64,000 nucleotides of DNA from JACCYI01 sp963828075. Its GTDB lineage: Bacteria > Actinomycetota > Thermoleophilia > Solirubrobacterales > Solirubrobacteraceae. Numbering within the stretch: position 1 is the first letter of the stretch; every line of letters begins with the position of its first letter. The stretch lies in the NCBI GenBank assembly GCA_963828075.1, contig CAWHDH010000017.1, positions 868,001-932,000 on the forward strand, written 5' to 3'. Position numbers and translations under genes: made by a program. Positions 42,904 through 51,001 of the stretch are shown here, piece after piece. Under the pieces are notes generated by a model. It worked only from the letters and a program-made list of their open reading frames with translations, ran no database searches and was not told where the DNA came from.

Positions 42904-43332
42904 ATGTCGTCGTCCGGCCCCGCCACAAGCGTGCTCATCGTCGCCCACCGCACCGCCGCGACACCGGGGCTGCTCGACGAGGTGCGGTCGCGGGCGGCGG
43001 CGGGCCCGTGCCGGTTCACGCTGCTCGTGCCGCGGCCGCTGTGGGACGCCGACACCGAGGAGTCCGCCGTCACCCTCGAGCTGGCGATCCCGCTGCTCGA
43101 CGAGGCCGCCGGCGGGCACGTCGAGGGCATCGTCGGCGCCACCGATCCGTTCCACGCCGTGTCGGAGACGCTGGCCGGCGGCGGTTACGACGAGGTCATC
43201 ATCTCCACGCTCCCGGCCCGGGTCTCGCACTGGCTGCACGTCGACCTTCCCGCCCGCGTGCAGCGACTCGGCATCCCGGTCACCGTCGTCACTGCGAAGA
43301 AGTCCGACCGGCAGCTCAGCCAGCCCCGTTGA
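42904..43332 (+). CDS. Universal stress-like nucleotide-binding-fold protein
   Basis: A 142-residue protein: SVLIVAHRTAATPGLLDEVR, then a CRFTLLVPRP strand and a C-terminal GYDEVIISTLPARVSHWLHV, VTVVTAKKSD. This matches a family often found beside DUF1918 genes in actinobacteria and recalling the universal stress protein fold, but without a clear ATP-binding GxxGxxxxG motif. It is probably a small regulator of unknown ligand. It is convergent with the DUF1918 gene. Confidence 0.65.
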   Translation: MSSSGPATSVLIVAHRTAATPGLLDEVRSRAAAGPCRFTLLVPRPLWDADTEESAVTLELAIPLLDEAAGGHVEGIVGATDPFHAVSETLAGGGYDEVIISTLPARVSHWLHVDLPARVQRLGIPVTVVTAKKSDRQLSQPR

Positions 43333-43376
43333 CGGGCCGCCGAGGCGGTCGATCCGTCAACGGTGTGTGGCGCCGC

Positions 43377-43577
43377 TCAGGAGGCGGCGCCCACGCGGCC
43401 GTGCTCGGCCTTCAGCGCACCGGCCGCCGGCGTGTAGATCGACTCGTGACCGTCGTCCCACTCGATCCGGTAGCGCGCCGGGCGCTCGCGGACGACCTCG
43501 CGCACGGTGCCCGCCCGCGGCCGACGCTGCGTCGACTCGGCCTCGGCGACGACACGGTCTCCCTCTTGGAACGTCAT
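43377..43577 (-). CDS. DUF1918 protein
   Basis: A 66-residue protein with the DUF1918 pattern: QEGDRVVAEAESTQRRPRAG then TVREVVRERPARYRIEWDDG and HESIYTPAAG. It is a small SH3-like beta-barrel, very common in actinobacteria and of unknown function; the fold suggests nucleic acid or protein binding. It faces the universal stress-like gene, a frequent neighbourhood. Confidence 0.9.
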   Translation of the reverse strand: MTFQEGDRVVAEAESTQRRPRAGTVREVVRERPARYRIEWDDGHESIYTPAAGALKAEHGRVGAAS

Positions 43578-43621
43578 GGATGCTCCCTCCGCTGCGATGC
43601 GGTACGGAGCCTACTCCTACG

Positions 43622-44083
43622 CTAGGCGCCCGGCTTGATGACCATGTCGACGATGACGAGCAGGAGGATGCCGGCCTCGATCCGGCTGCCCAGGAACAAC
43701 CGCTCGGCGAGCGGCCGGTGCTCTGCGGTCATCGTCCCGCCCGACGCCTCGATGCCCTTCATCAGGCTCTCGGACGCCTTCCCGATCATCCCGCCGCCGA
43801 TGCCCATCGCGGCGAAGAGACCGACGATCCCAATGATGATCCACGGCTTGCCGATCGAGATGTCCGCGTCGGCGACCATTCCGAAGCCGGTCAGCAGGAG
43901 CAGCACGCCGGCCGCAGGGTGGGCCCGGCCGGCCCACCAGCCCGCGTTCAGGACGAACGACGAGAACGGCCCGGCGCCCGTCGCGAGCAGGCGCATGCCG
44001 ATGATGTTGATCGCGAGGCCGGACCCGAACCAGGTCGCGATCGAGAGGACGTGGATCGTCTTGAGGAACTCGAAGAGGGACAC
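43622..44083 (-). CDS. Four-span membrane protein, DUF2269-like
   Basis: A 153-residue integral membrane protein with four hydrophobic helices: FLKTIHVLSIATWFGSGLAI, GRAHPAAGVLLLLTGFGMVA, PWIIIGIVGLFAAMGIGGGM and IEAGILLLVIVDMVIKPGA. The first helix with KTIHVLS and later HP resembles DUF2269/CopD-type proteins that may bind heme or copper through His. It lies nine bases after the SGNH gene on the same strand. Confidence 0.65.
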   Translation of the reverse strand: MSLFEFLKTIHVLSIATWFGSGLAINIIGMRLLATGAGPFSSFVLNAGWWAGRAHPAAGVLLLLTGFGMVADADISIGKPWIIIGIVGLFAAMGIGGGMIGKASESLMKGIEASGGTMTAEHRPLAERLFLGSRIEAGILLLVIVDMVIKPGA

Positions 44084-44092
44084 GCGCGCACC

Positions 44093-45001
44093 CTAACCCG
44101 GCGGGCGGCGCACCATCAACCGCCGCAAGTCTCGGCCCAGGAACCGCCCGAGCGTCTCCGAGAACGTGCGGGTGAGATGACCGATGTCCTTGATCACGAG
44201 GGCGCCGCCGACGACCGGGAAGCATTTCTCGGCGTCGCACACGAACGAGCTGAGGTCGATGACCGAGACGCGGCCCCCGAACAGCTCGGCCGCCGCGACC
44301 TGAAGGTCCCGTCGCAGGGCCTCGCTGCGGGGAATCGCGCACAGCGGTCCGGGATGGCGGCGGCGGGCGACTGCGCGGGTGATGCAGTCGTGCGTCCCCG
44401 TGCGCATGTGGGGCACGTCGCGGATCACCACGATCCGGCGGACGGACGCCGGGACGGCCTTCCACGCGCGGACGTAGCCGTCGATCTTCGTGGCCGCCCT
44501 GGTCTCCCCCGGCCGTGCCACCACCCCGGAGCCGGAGTTCGCGGAGACGATCAGCGTGTGGACGTCGCGATGGGCGCGCAGCCAGCGCACGACGCTGGCG
44601 GTCCAGCCCGTGCAGCGCCCGCGCCGAGTGCGCGCCATCGTGAAGGGACACCGGCCGCGCGTCACCGAGAATCCGCGCCACCGCCGCGCGCCGGCGACGA
44701 CCGCCAGGGCGGCCCGCCAGTGCTCGGCGTGGCTGTCGCCCACCAGCGCAACCCTCGCGACGGCCACGCTCCCGGGCACGCCGAACGTGCACACCGCCGG
44801 CGCGGCCGGCCGCGCCGGCGTGCAGGGGGCGCTCGGCTCGAGGAGCGCGTCGTCGGGCACGGGCCGCACCGAGGCGCCGGGATCGGCACAGCGGTGCCCG
44901 GGGGCGCGCGCGGAAGCGCCGAAGCACGGGGGCGGGCCGGCTGCCTCGGCGAGCCCCGGTGCGGCGAGGACGGCGACCAGCAGCACGAGCGGGCGGAGCA
45001 T
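44093..45001 (-). CDS. Secreted SGNH-fold hydrolase or acetyltransferase-type domain
   Basis: A 302-residue exported protein. The signal peptide is MLRPLVLLVAVLAAPGLAEA. The SGNH block I motif VALVGDSHAEHW places the nucleophile at Ser90, and block V is IKDIGHLTRTFSETL with Asp and His. The DSH-A-x-H-W form is characteristic of the SGNH domain attached to acyltransferase-3 (OatA-like) proteins; here it stands alone. It probably acylates or deacylates cell-wall or surface polysaccharide. Its start is only 28 bases from the divergent psuG start. Confidence 0.82.
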   Translation of the reverse strand: MLRPLVLLVAVLAAPGLAEAAGPPPCFGASARAPGHRCADPGASVRPVPDDALLEPSAPCTPARPAAPAVCTFGVPGSVAVARVALVGDSHAEHWRAALAVVAGARRWRGFSVTRGRCPFTMARTRRGRCTGWTASVVRWLRAHRDVHTLIVSANSGSGVVARPGETRAATKIDGYVRAWKAVPASVRRIVVIRDVPHMRTGTHDCITRAVARRRHPGPLCAIPRSEALRRDLQVAAAELFGGRVSVIDLSSFVCDAEKCFPVVGGALVIKDIGHLTRTFSETLGRFLGRDLRRLMVRRPPG

Positions 45002-45029
45002 CCATCCCGGAGGTTAAGTTGCGCGGCGT

Positions 45030-45917
45030 ATGCGACTCCACCCTGAAGTGGCCGAGGCGCTCGCGGCCGGGCGGCCCGTCGTCGCCCTCGAGAGCACGCT
45101 CATCGCCCACGGGCTTCCGCGGCCGGACAACCTGCGCGTGGCGCGGGAGCTCGAGGCGGGCGTGCGGGAAGGCGGTGCGGTGCCGGCCACCATCGCGATC
45201 CTCGACGGTGAGGTGCGCGTCGGCCTCGACGACGACGGGCTCGAGCGGCTCGCCACAGCCAGGATGGCGAAGTGCGGGGTGCGCGACCTGCCGGTCGTGT
45301 GCGCGACCGGCGGCGACGGCGCGACCACGGTGGCGTCGACCTCCACGCTGGCCCACCGGGCCGGGATCCGTGTGTTCGCGACCGGCGGCATCGGCGGCGT
45401 GCACCGCGAGGCGCGTGACTCGTGGGACGAGTCCGCGGACCTCGAGGCACTCGCGCACACGCCGATCTGCGTGGTCTGCGCCGGGGTGAAGTCGATCCTC
45501 GACATCGGCGCCACGCTCGAGCGGCTCGAGGCCCTCAGCGTGACCGTCCTCGGCTATGGCACCGGCGCCTTCGCGGGGTTCTACCTCACCGACTCCGGCT
45601 ACCCCGTGCCGTGGCGGGTCGACTCGCCGGCGGCGGCCGCCGCGGTCGTCCGCGAGCGCGACCGCCTTCAGGCGACCGGCACGATCCTCGTCGCCAACCC
45701 GCTGCCGGCCTCCGAGCAGCTCGACCCGGCCGTCCACGACCGCGTGCTGGGCGAGGGCCTCGCGGCGGCGTCGGAGGCGGGTATCCGCGGCAAGGCGGTG
45801 ACGCCGTTCCTGCTCGAGCGCTTCCATCGGGAGACCGGCGGTGACAGCCTGCGCGCGAACGTGGCGCTCGTGAAGCGCAACGTCGCGCTCGCGGCGCAGA
45901 TCGCCGCGACCCTGTGA
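45030..45917 (+). CDS. psuG: Pseudouridine-5'-phosphate glycosidase
   Basis: A 295-residue protein matching PsuG across its length: VVALESTLIAHGLPRPDNLR with catalytic Glu21, TIAILDGEVRVGLDDDGLE, ATGGDGATTVASTSTLAHRA, ATGGIGGVHREA, and VVCAGVKSILDIGATLE with the catalytic Lys. The C-terminus has the conserved GKAVTPFLLERFHRETGG. The enzyme splits pseudouridine 5'-phosphate into uracil and ribose 5-phosphate. It overlaps the downstream kinase gene by four bases (GTGA), forming the usual salvage pair. Confidence 0.93.
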   Translation: MRLHPEVAEALAAGRPVVALESTLIAHGLPRPDNLRVARELEAGVREGGAVPATIAILDGEVRVGLDDDGLERLATARMAKCGVRDLPVVCATGGDGATTVASTSTLAHRAGIRVFATGGIGGVHREARDSWDESADLEALAHTPICVVCAGVKSILDIGATLERLEALSVTVLGYGTGAFAGFYLTDSGYPVPWRVDSPAAAAAVVRERDRLQATGTILVANPLPASEQLDPAVHDRVLGEGLAAASEAGIRGKAVTPFLLERFHRETGGDSLRANVALVKRNVALAAQIAATL

Positions 45918-46735
45918 CGATCGTCGTCCTGGGCGACCTGATGGCCGACGTCGTCGCGCGGCACGACGAGCCGCTCGCGCACGGCTCCGACACGCCGGCG
46001 ACCGTCGCGCTGTATGGCGGCGGGGCGGCCGGCAACGTCGCGGCGTGGCTCGCGCATGCCGGTGCCCGCCCGGTGCTGATCGGCTGCGTGGGCGACGACC
46101 CGCTCGCCGAGGTGGCGCTCGCCGGTCTCGACGCGACGCGGGTGCGCCGGGTGGCCGGCGCCCGCACCGGCGCGTGCGTCGTGCTCGTCGGCCTCGACGG
46201 GGAGCGGACCATGCTCCCGGACCCCGGCGCGAACCTGGCCCTCTCCCCCGCCGACGTCGCGGTCGAGGGCGCCGCCCTGCACGTCTCGGGTTACGCGCTG
46301 CTGCGGACCGAGACCCGCGAGGCTGCGCGTGCGGCGCTGGCCCTCGCCCGCGAGCGCGGCATGCGCACATCGCTGGACCCGGCGTCGGCCGCGCCGCTCG
46401 CGCGGATGCCCGGCTTCCTCGACGCCGCGGGTCGCGTCGACCTGCTGCTGCCCAACGCGGCGGAGGCCGCCCTGCTCGGGGACCGCATGTGGGAGTTCGC
46501 AGCCGAGTTGATCGTCACGCGCGGCGCCGACGGCGCCACCTGGTCCGACGGGTCGCGGACCGTCACGGTGCCCGCCGTCGCGGCCGAGGTCGTCGACACC
46601 ACCGGCGCCGGCGACGCGTTCACCGCCGGTGTGCTCTCGGCCTGGCCGGGAGACCCGGAGGCGGCGCTCCGGCGCGGCGCCGCGCTGGCAGCCGAGGCGG
46701 TCGCGCTGGTCGGGGCGCGCCCGGCCGCAGCCTGA
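45914..46735 (+). CDS. psuK: PfkB-family sugar kinase, probable pseudouridine kinase
   Basis: A 273-residue kinase with PfkB signatures: YGGGAAGNVAAWLAHAGARP near the N-terminus and VDTTGAGDAFTAGVLSAWPG near the C-terminus, with the catalytic Asp in GAGD. The protein is somewhat shorter than ribokinase. Start is GTG 45914. Coupling to psuG indicates that it phosphorylates pseudouridine for degradation; specificity for another nucleoside or sugar cannot be excluded from the sequence. Confidence 0.85.
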   Translation: MTIVVLGDLMADVVARHDEPLAHGSDTPATVALYGGGAAGNVAAWLAHAGARPVLIGCVGDDPLAEVALAGLDATRVRRVAGARTGACVVLVGLDGERTMLPDPGANLALSPADVAVEGAALHVSGYALLRTETREAARAALALARERGMRTSLDPASAAPLARMPGFLDAAGRVDLLLPNAAEAALLGDRMWEFAAELIVTRGADGATWSDGSRTVTVPAVAAEVVDTTGAGDAFTAGVLSAWPGDPEAALRRGAALAAEAVALVGARPAAA

Positions 46736-46778
46736 CCACGGCGCTTGCGTTCGTTTCCGGCCGGGTGGAGGATGGGCC

Positions 46779-47993
46779 ATGCGCCCGCACCCCATCGTCC
46801 TCCTCGCGTGCATCGTCACGCTCCTCGCCCTGTCGCCGGCAGCCGCCTCCGCCCAAGAGACACCGGGGGAAGCACTTCTCAACTCGCTCAACTCGCTCGA
46901 GTCCAAGCTCAAGGGCTCCCTGTCGCCGACCGCCCGGGCGACCATCCACGGTGACAAGTTCAAGCTGATCGCCACCCACTACACGGACTCGGCGCACGGC
47001 GTCTCGTTCGCCGACGTGATCACGAACCTCGACTGCGTCGCCACGAACCTGCAGCGCGCCAAGTCGAACAAGCGGGGCGCCAAGGTGGCCGTGAAGAAGG
47101 CCAAGCGCTGCCATGCCGCGCTGACCAGGAAGGTGAAGGCCGGTGGCAAGGCGTCGGCCGCGATGCGCAACGGCCTCAAGGGCGTCGGGACGGCGCTCAA
47201 GCGCGTCGAGGCGCGGATCAAGGAGGGCCGGGCGTTCGGCGTCCTGGCCACGGCGGCGCGCAAGGCGGCCGTCAGCTTCGTCCGGCGGCACTTCAGCATG
47301 CCCGGCATCGCCGGCGTCCGGATCGGCGCCGCCTATGCGGACTTCGAGTGCATCGACGTCAAGGTCGAGGCCGGCAAGGTGAGCGGCGCCGGGGCGTGCG
47401 CGAGGCACCTCATCCGCCAGGTCCGCGCGCAGCTCCCGCCGAGCCAGGGCGGCACCAGCGACGAGCCGTCAGGCCCGCCGGTCACCTTCGGCAGCGACCT
47501 CACCGGCGATCCGGTGGCGATGCCCGGCACGTACCCCGAGGACACGGAGTTCTGGACCCAGGGGCTCACCGTGCCGGTGACCGGGGAGCTCAAGACCATC
47601 CGCGTGCGCGTTGGCAGCAACCCGCGGACGCTGCCGATCCGCTTCTCGCGCGTGCGCCCGCAGCCGGACGGCCGCGTGATGGTGATCACCACCACCGACC
47701 CGCCCTACGAGATGCCCGGCGGCAAGCCGGGCACCTACGAGTTCCCCGTCCGCAGCACGGGCTTCAATCGGTTCGCCCAGAAGGGCGACATCGTCACGAT
47801 CGACAACTCGGGCGCCGACCAGACGCCGGACCCGTACGTCTGGTTCGCCCGCAAGCCCGGGTTCACCACGTTCTCGTACACGAACCCGCCGGACCAGGCC
47901 GGCGCCCCGTCGCAGGACCCCGGGTTCGTCTGGACGCCACGGACGCACGAGGGCTACGACCTCCTGATGCAGGTGGTGGTCTCGCCGAACTGA
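46779..47993 (+). CDS. Exported hypothetical protein with helical N-terminal and beta C-terminal half
   Basis: A 404-residue protein with a signal peptide (MRPHPIVLLACIVTLLALSP ... ASA-QE). Residues 30-220 are helical and Lys/Ala-rich (SLESKLKGSLSPTARATIHG, NKRGAKVAVKKAKRCHAALT) with several Cys residues. Residues about 240-404 look beta-rich (GELKTIRVRVGSNPRTLPIR, DIVTIDNSGADQTPDPYVWF), as in carbohydrate-binding or lectin-like modules. No known family was identified. It is a secreted protein, possibly wall-associated. Confidence 0.65.
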   Translation: MRPHPIVLLACIVTLLALSPAAASAQETPGEALLNSLNSLESKLKGSLSPTARATIHGDKFKLIATHYTDSAHGVSFADVITNLDCVATNLQRAKSNKRGAKVAVKKAKRCHAALTRKVKAGGKASAAMRNGLKGVGTALKRVEARIKEGRAFGVLATAARKAAVSFVRRHFSMPGIAGVRIGAAYADFECIDVKVEAGKVSGAGACARHLIRQVRAQLPPSQGGTSDEPSGPPVTFGSDLTGDPVAMPGTYPEDTEFWTQGLTVPVTGELKTIRVRVGSNPRTLPIRFSRVRPQPDGRVMVITTTDPPYEMPGGKPGTYEFPVRSTGFNRFAQKGDIVTIDNSGADQTPDPYVWFARKPGFTTFSYTNPPDQAGAPSQDPGFVWTPRTHEGYDLLMQVVVSPN

Positions 47994-48005
47994 GCCTTAC
48001 CCGCT

Positions 48006-48041
48006 GGTGGGGCCGTCCCCTTGAGACCGGGCGGCCCCACC
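48006..48041. terminator. Hairpin after the exported protein gene
   Basis: GGTGGGGCCG (48006-48015) and CGGCCCCACC (48032-48041) form a perfect ten-base stem with a 16-base loop. There is no T tract. It ends just before the aminotransferase-like start at 48048 and probably terminates the preceding transcript, or lies in the leader of the next one. Confidence 0.5.
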
Positions 48042-48047
48042 GCGAAG

Positions 48048-49292
48048 ATGCGGCGCGTGACGGGCGACGAGGACGACGGCGCGGGGATCGGCCGGCGGGC
48101 GTTCATCACCGGGGGCGCCGCCGCGCTCACCGGCACCGGCTTCCTCGCCGGGCGCAGCACCGCGAATGCCAGGACCGGCGCCGGAACTCCACCCGCGCCG
48201 CCCGGCGGTGGGCCACGGCCCGGGTACGGCTCGTGGCCGGCGATCCGCGCCCAGTTCGCGGCGCCGACCGACGAGGTCCACCTCGACGGCTTCGTCCTCG
48301 CCGTGCCGCCGGCGCCGGTGCGCCGGGCGGTCGAGGAGCATCGCCGAGGGCTCGGCCGCGAGGGCGTCGCCTACCTCCACGAGCACCAGGCGGCGGCCGA
48401 GACGGCGGTCGCCGAGGCCGCCGCGCGCCACCTCGGCGCCGACCCGGAGCAGATCGCGCTCACCGACTCGACGATGCGCCGCGTCCGCCTCTACGACGCG
48501 CCCGCGCGGGCCTCGGCCGACGAGATGGCCGAGCGGCTGATCGCGGCGGTCACCCCCGCCACCCGGCTCGTCGCCGTGACGTGGGTCCACTCGAGCACCG
48601 GCGTCAAAGTCCCCGTCCGCGCGATCGCCGACCGCCTCGAGGAGATCAACCGCGACCGGCCGCCGGAGCGCCGGGCGCTGCTCGCCGTCGACGGCGTGCA
48701 CGGCTTCGGCGTCGAGGCGACGCGGGTGTCCAAGCTCGGCTGCGACCTGTTCCCCAGCGGCTGCCACAAGTGGCTCTACGGCCCGCGGGGCACCGGGCTC
48801 CTGTGGGGCACCGACGCCGGATGGAAGGCGCTCTCCCCGGTGATCCCGAGCTTCGCCGACGACACCTACGTGGCATGGATCGAGGGCGATCAGCCGCCGC
48901 CGACGCGCGGGCCGGCGATGACCCCGGGCGGCTTTCACTCCTTCGAGCACCGGTGGGCGCTCGCCGAGGCGTTCGACTTCCATCGCCGCATCGGCGCCGG
49001 GCGCATCGAGGCGCGCATCCACGCGCTCGCCGCCCAGCTCGAGCAGGGCATCGGCCGGATCCGCGGCGCGACGCTGCACACGCCGCACGACGCGAAGGTC
49101 TCGTCGGGGATCGTCTGCTTCGAGCTCGCGGGCATGCGCCCGCCGGAGGTCGTCTCGCGGCTGCGCGACCGCGGCGTGCACCTCAGCGTCGCCCCGTACG
49201 CGACCGAGTACGTGCGCGCCGGCCCGCCGCTGTGGGTCGGGGAGCGGGGCATCGAGCGGGCGCTGGCCGAGCTGCGACGGGCGGCCGCGTAG
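48048..49292 (+). CDS. Class V aminotransferase / isopenicillin-N epimerase-like protein with internal deletion
   Basis: A 414-residue protein. A Tat signal (GRRAFITGGAAALTG) is followed by a PLP fold type I protein: HLDGFVLAVPPAPVRRAVEE, VAVTWVHSSTGVKVPVRAIA, Asp215 (LLAVDGVHGFG) and the PLP-binding Lys241 (SGCHKWLYGPRGTG). At residue 143 the sequence jumps from ALTDSTM directly to RRVRLYDAPARAS. In relatives about 40-45 residues lie between, including the Gly-rich cofactor phosphate loop and the GDEVL-x-x-EHD stretch. The deletion is in frame and the rest looks intact, so the protein may have lost catalysis or been repurposed. Confidence 0.78.
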   Translation: MRRVTGDEDDGAGIGRRAFITGGAAALTGTGFLAGRSTANARTGAGTPPAPPGGGPRPGYGSWPAIRAQFAAPTDEVHLDGFVLAVPPAPVRRAVEEHRRGLGREGVAYLHEHQAAAETAVAEAAARHLGADPEQIALTDSTMRRVRLYDAPARASADEMAERLIAAVTPATRLVAVTWVHSSTGVKVPVRAIADRLEEINRDRPPERRALLAVDGVHGFGVEATRVSKLGCDLFPSGCHKWLYGPRGTGLLWGTDAGWKALSPVIPSFADDTYVAWIEGDQPPPTRGPAMTPGGFHSFEHRWALAEAFDFHRRIGAGRIEARIHALAAQLEQGIGRIRGATLHTPHDAKVSSGIVCFELAGMRPPEVVSRLRDRGVHLSVAPYATEYVRAGPPLWVGERGIERALAELRRAAA

Positions 49293-49330
49293 ACGCCGAG
49301 ACGCGCGGAGGCATACGGTTGGCGGTGTCG

Positions 49331-51001
49331 ATGGCCGACCCTCCCTCGCCCGAGCGCCGCCCCGCGATCGTCGCGGTCGACGACGAGCCGGCCGTGCTGG
49401 CGGCGGTGGCGCGCGACCTGCGCCGCGGCTTCGGCGAGCGCTACCGCGTGCTGCGCGCCACCACCGGTGCCGAGGCGCTCGACCTCCTGCGCCAGCTGCG
49501 CATCCGCGGCGACCAGGTGGCGATGCTGATCGCCGACCAGCGGATGCCGGGGATGCCCGGCACCGAGTACCTGGTTCAGGCACGCGGCCTCGTCCCCGAC
49601 GCCAAGCGCGTCCTGCTGACCGCGTACGCGGACACCGAGGCGGCGATCGCTGCGATCAACGAGGTCGACCTCGACTACTACCTGCTCAAGCCGTGGGACC
49701 CGCCGCAGGAGCGGCTGTTCCCGGTGGTGGAGGACCTGCTCACGACGTGGGAGGCCGGCGCGGCGCTCGAGGCCGGCGGCGTGCGGATCGTCGGGCACCG
49801 GTTCTCCAAGGAGTCCCACGAGCTGCGCGACTTCCTCGCCCGCAACGGCGTGCCGGCGCGCTGGCTCGACGTCGAGCGCGACGCCGAGGCGCGCGAGCTC
49901 CTGCGCGTCGCCGACGTGGACGCCGAGCGCCTGCCGGTGGCCCTGCTCGAGGACGGCTCGGTCCTCGAGCGCCCGACCGTCCTCGAGCTCGCCCAGCGCC
50001 TCGGCGTGGCCGGGCGGCCGGCCCGCGAGCACTACGACCTGGTGATCGTCGGCGGCGGCCCCGCCGGCCTGGGCGCCGCGGTGTACGGCGCGTCGGAAGG
50101 GCTGCGCACGGTGATGGTCGAACGCGAGGCGCCCGGCGGCCAGGCCGGGCAATCGAGCCGGATCGAGAACTATCTGGGCTTTCCGAAGGGGTTGAGCGGG
50201 TCCGATCTCGCGCGCCGGGCGACCGACCAGGCGCGCCGCCTCGGCGCCGAGCTGCTCACGGTCCATGACGTCGTCCGCCTGCGCGTCGAGGGCGCCGGGC
50301 GGCTGGTCGAGCTCGGCGGTGGCGGCGGCGTGCTGAGCGCGAGCTGCGTGCTGGTGGCGTCGGGCGTCTCCTACCGCCAGCTCGACACGCCTGGGTTCGC
50401 CGAGCTGACCGGGGCCGGCATCTACTACGGCGCCGCCATGACCGAGGCGCGCTCGTGCGCCGAGCAGCACGTCGTGGTGATCGGCGGCGCGAACTCCGCA
50501 GGCCAGGCCGCCGTCGAGTTCTCGAAGTACGCCGCCCGGGTGACGATCCTCGTGCGCGGTGACTCGCTCGCGAAGTCGATGTCGCACTACCTGATCGAGC
50601 AGCTGGCCGCGCTCGAGCAGGTCGAGGTCCGGACCCGGAGCACGGCGGTCGCCGCGGAGGGGCCGGACGGGCGGCTGCGGCGCCTGCGCATCCGCGGCGC
50701 CGACGGCGCCGAGGAGGTCATCGATGCCGACGCCTGCTTCGTGTTCATCGGCGCGTCGCCGCGGACCGACTGGCTCGAGGGCGTCGTCGCGCGCGACGAT
50801 CGGGGCTTCATCCTCGCCGGCCCCGACGTCGCCGGCGACGGCTGGGCGCTCAAGCGCGACCCGTACCCGCTGGAGACGAGCGTCCCGGGCGTGTTCGTCG
50901 CCGGCGACGTCCGCGCGCGCTCGATCAAGCGCGTGGCCAGCGCGGTCGGCGAGGGCTCGATGGCCGTCTCGCTCATCCACCAGTACCTGCTCGACGCATG
51001 A
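49331..51001 (+). CDS. Response regulator fused to thioredoxin-like and thioredoxin reductase-like domains
   Basis: A 556-residue fusion. Residues 10-140 form a receiver domain with VDDEPAV, phosphoacceptor Asp69 (IADQRMPGMPG) and Lys120 (YLLKPWD). Residues 150-230 form a thioredoxin/glutaredoxin-like domain (VRIVGHRFSKESHELRDFLA, RLPVALLEDGSVLERPT) without Cys pairs. Residues 235-556 are a thioredoxin reductase-type flavoprotein: FAD loop GGGPAGLGAAVYGASEG (241-257), NADPH loop VVIGGANSAGQAAVEFSKYA and VFVAGDVRARSIKR. The CxxC redox motif of true thioredoxin reductases is absent. It overlaps the next gene, the probable cognate kinase, by four bases. The start may be GTG 49325. Confidence 0.88.
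   Translation: MADPPSPERRPAIVAVDDEPAVLAAVARDLRRGFGERYRVLRATTGAEALDLLRQLRIRGDQVAMLIADQRMPGMPGTEYLVQARGLVPDAKRVLLTAYADTEAAIAAINEVDLDYYLLKPWDPPQERLFPVVEDLLTTWEAGAALEAGGVRIVGHRFSKESHELRDFLARNGVPARWLDVERDAEARELLRVADVDAERLPVALLEDGSVLERPTVLELAQRLGVAGRPAREHYDLVIVGGGPAGLGAAVYGASEGLRTVMVEREAPGGQAGQSSRIENYLGFPKGLSGSDLARRATDQARRLGAELLTVHDVVRLRVEGAGRLVELGGGGGVLSASCVLVASGVSYRQLDTPGFAELTGAGIYYGAAMTEARSCAEQHVVVIGGANSAGQAAVEFSKYAARVTILVRGDSLAKSMSHYLIEQLAALEQVEVRTRSTAVAAEGPDGRLRRLRIRGADGAEEVIDADACFVFIGASPRTDWLEGVVARDDRGFILAGPDVAGDGWALKRDPYPLETSVPGVFVAGDVRARSIKRVASAVGEGSMAVSLIHQYLLDA

Noticed and set aside
43617..46370. 917-residue minus-strand frame spanning several genes
   Set aside because: Low-complexity Arg-rich shadow crossing psuG, psuK and the SGNH gene, each of which has clear motifs in its own frame.
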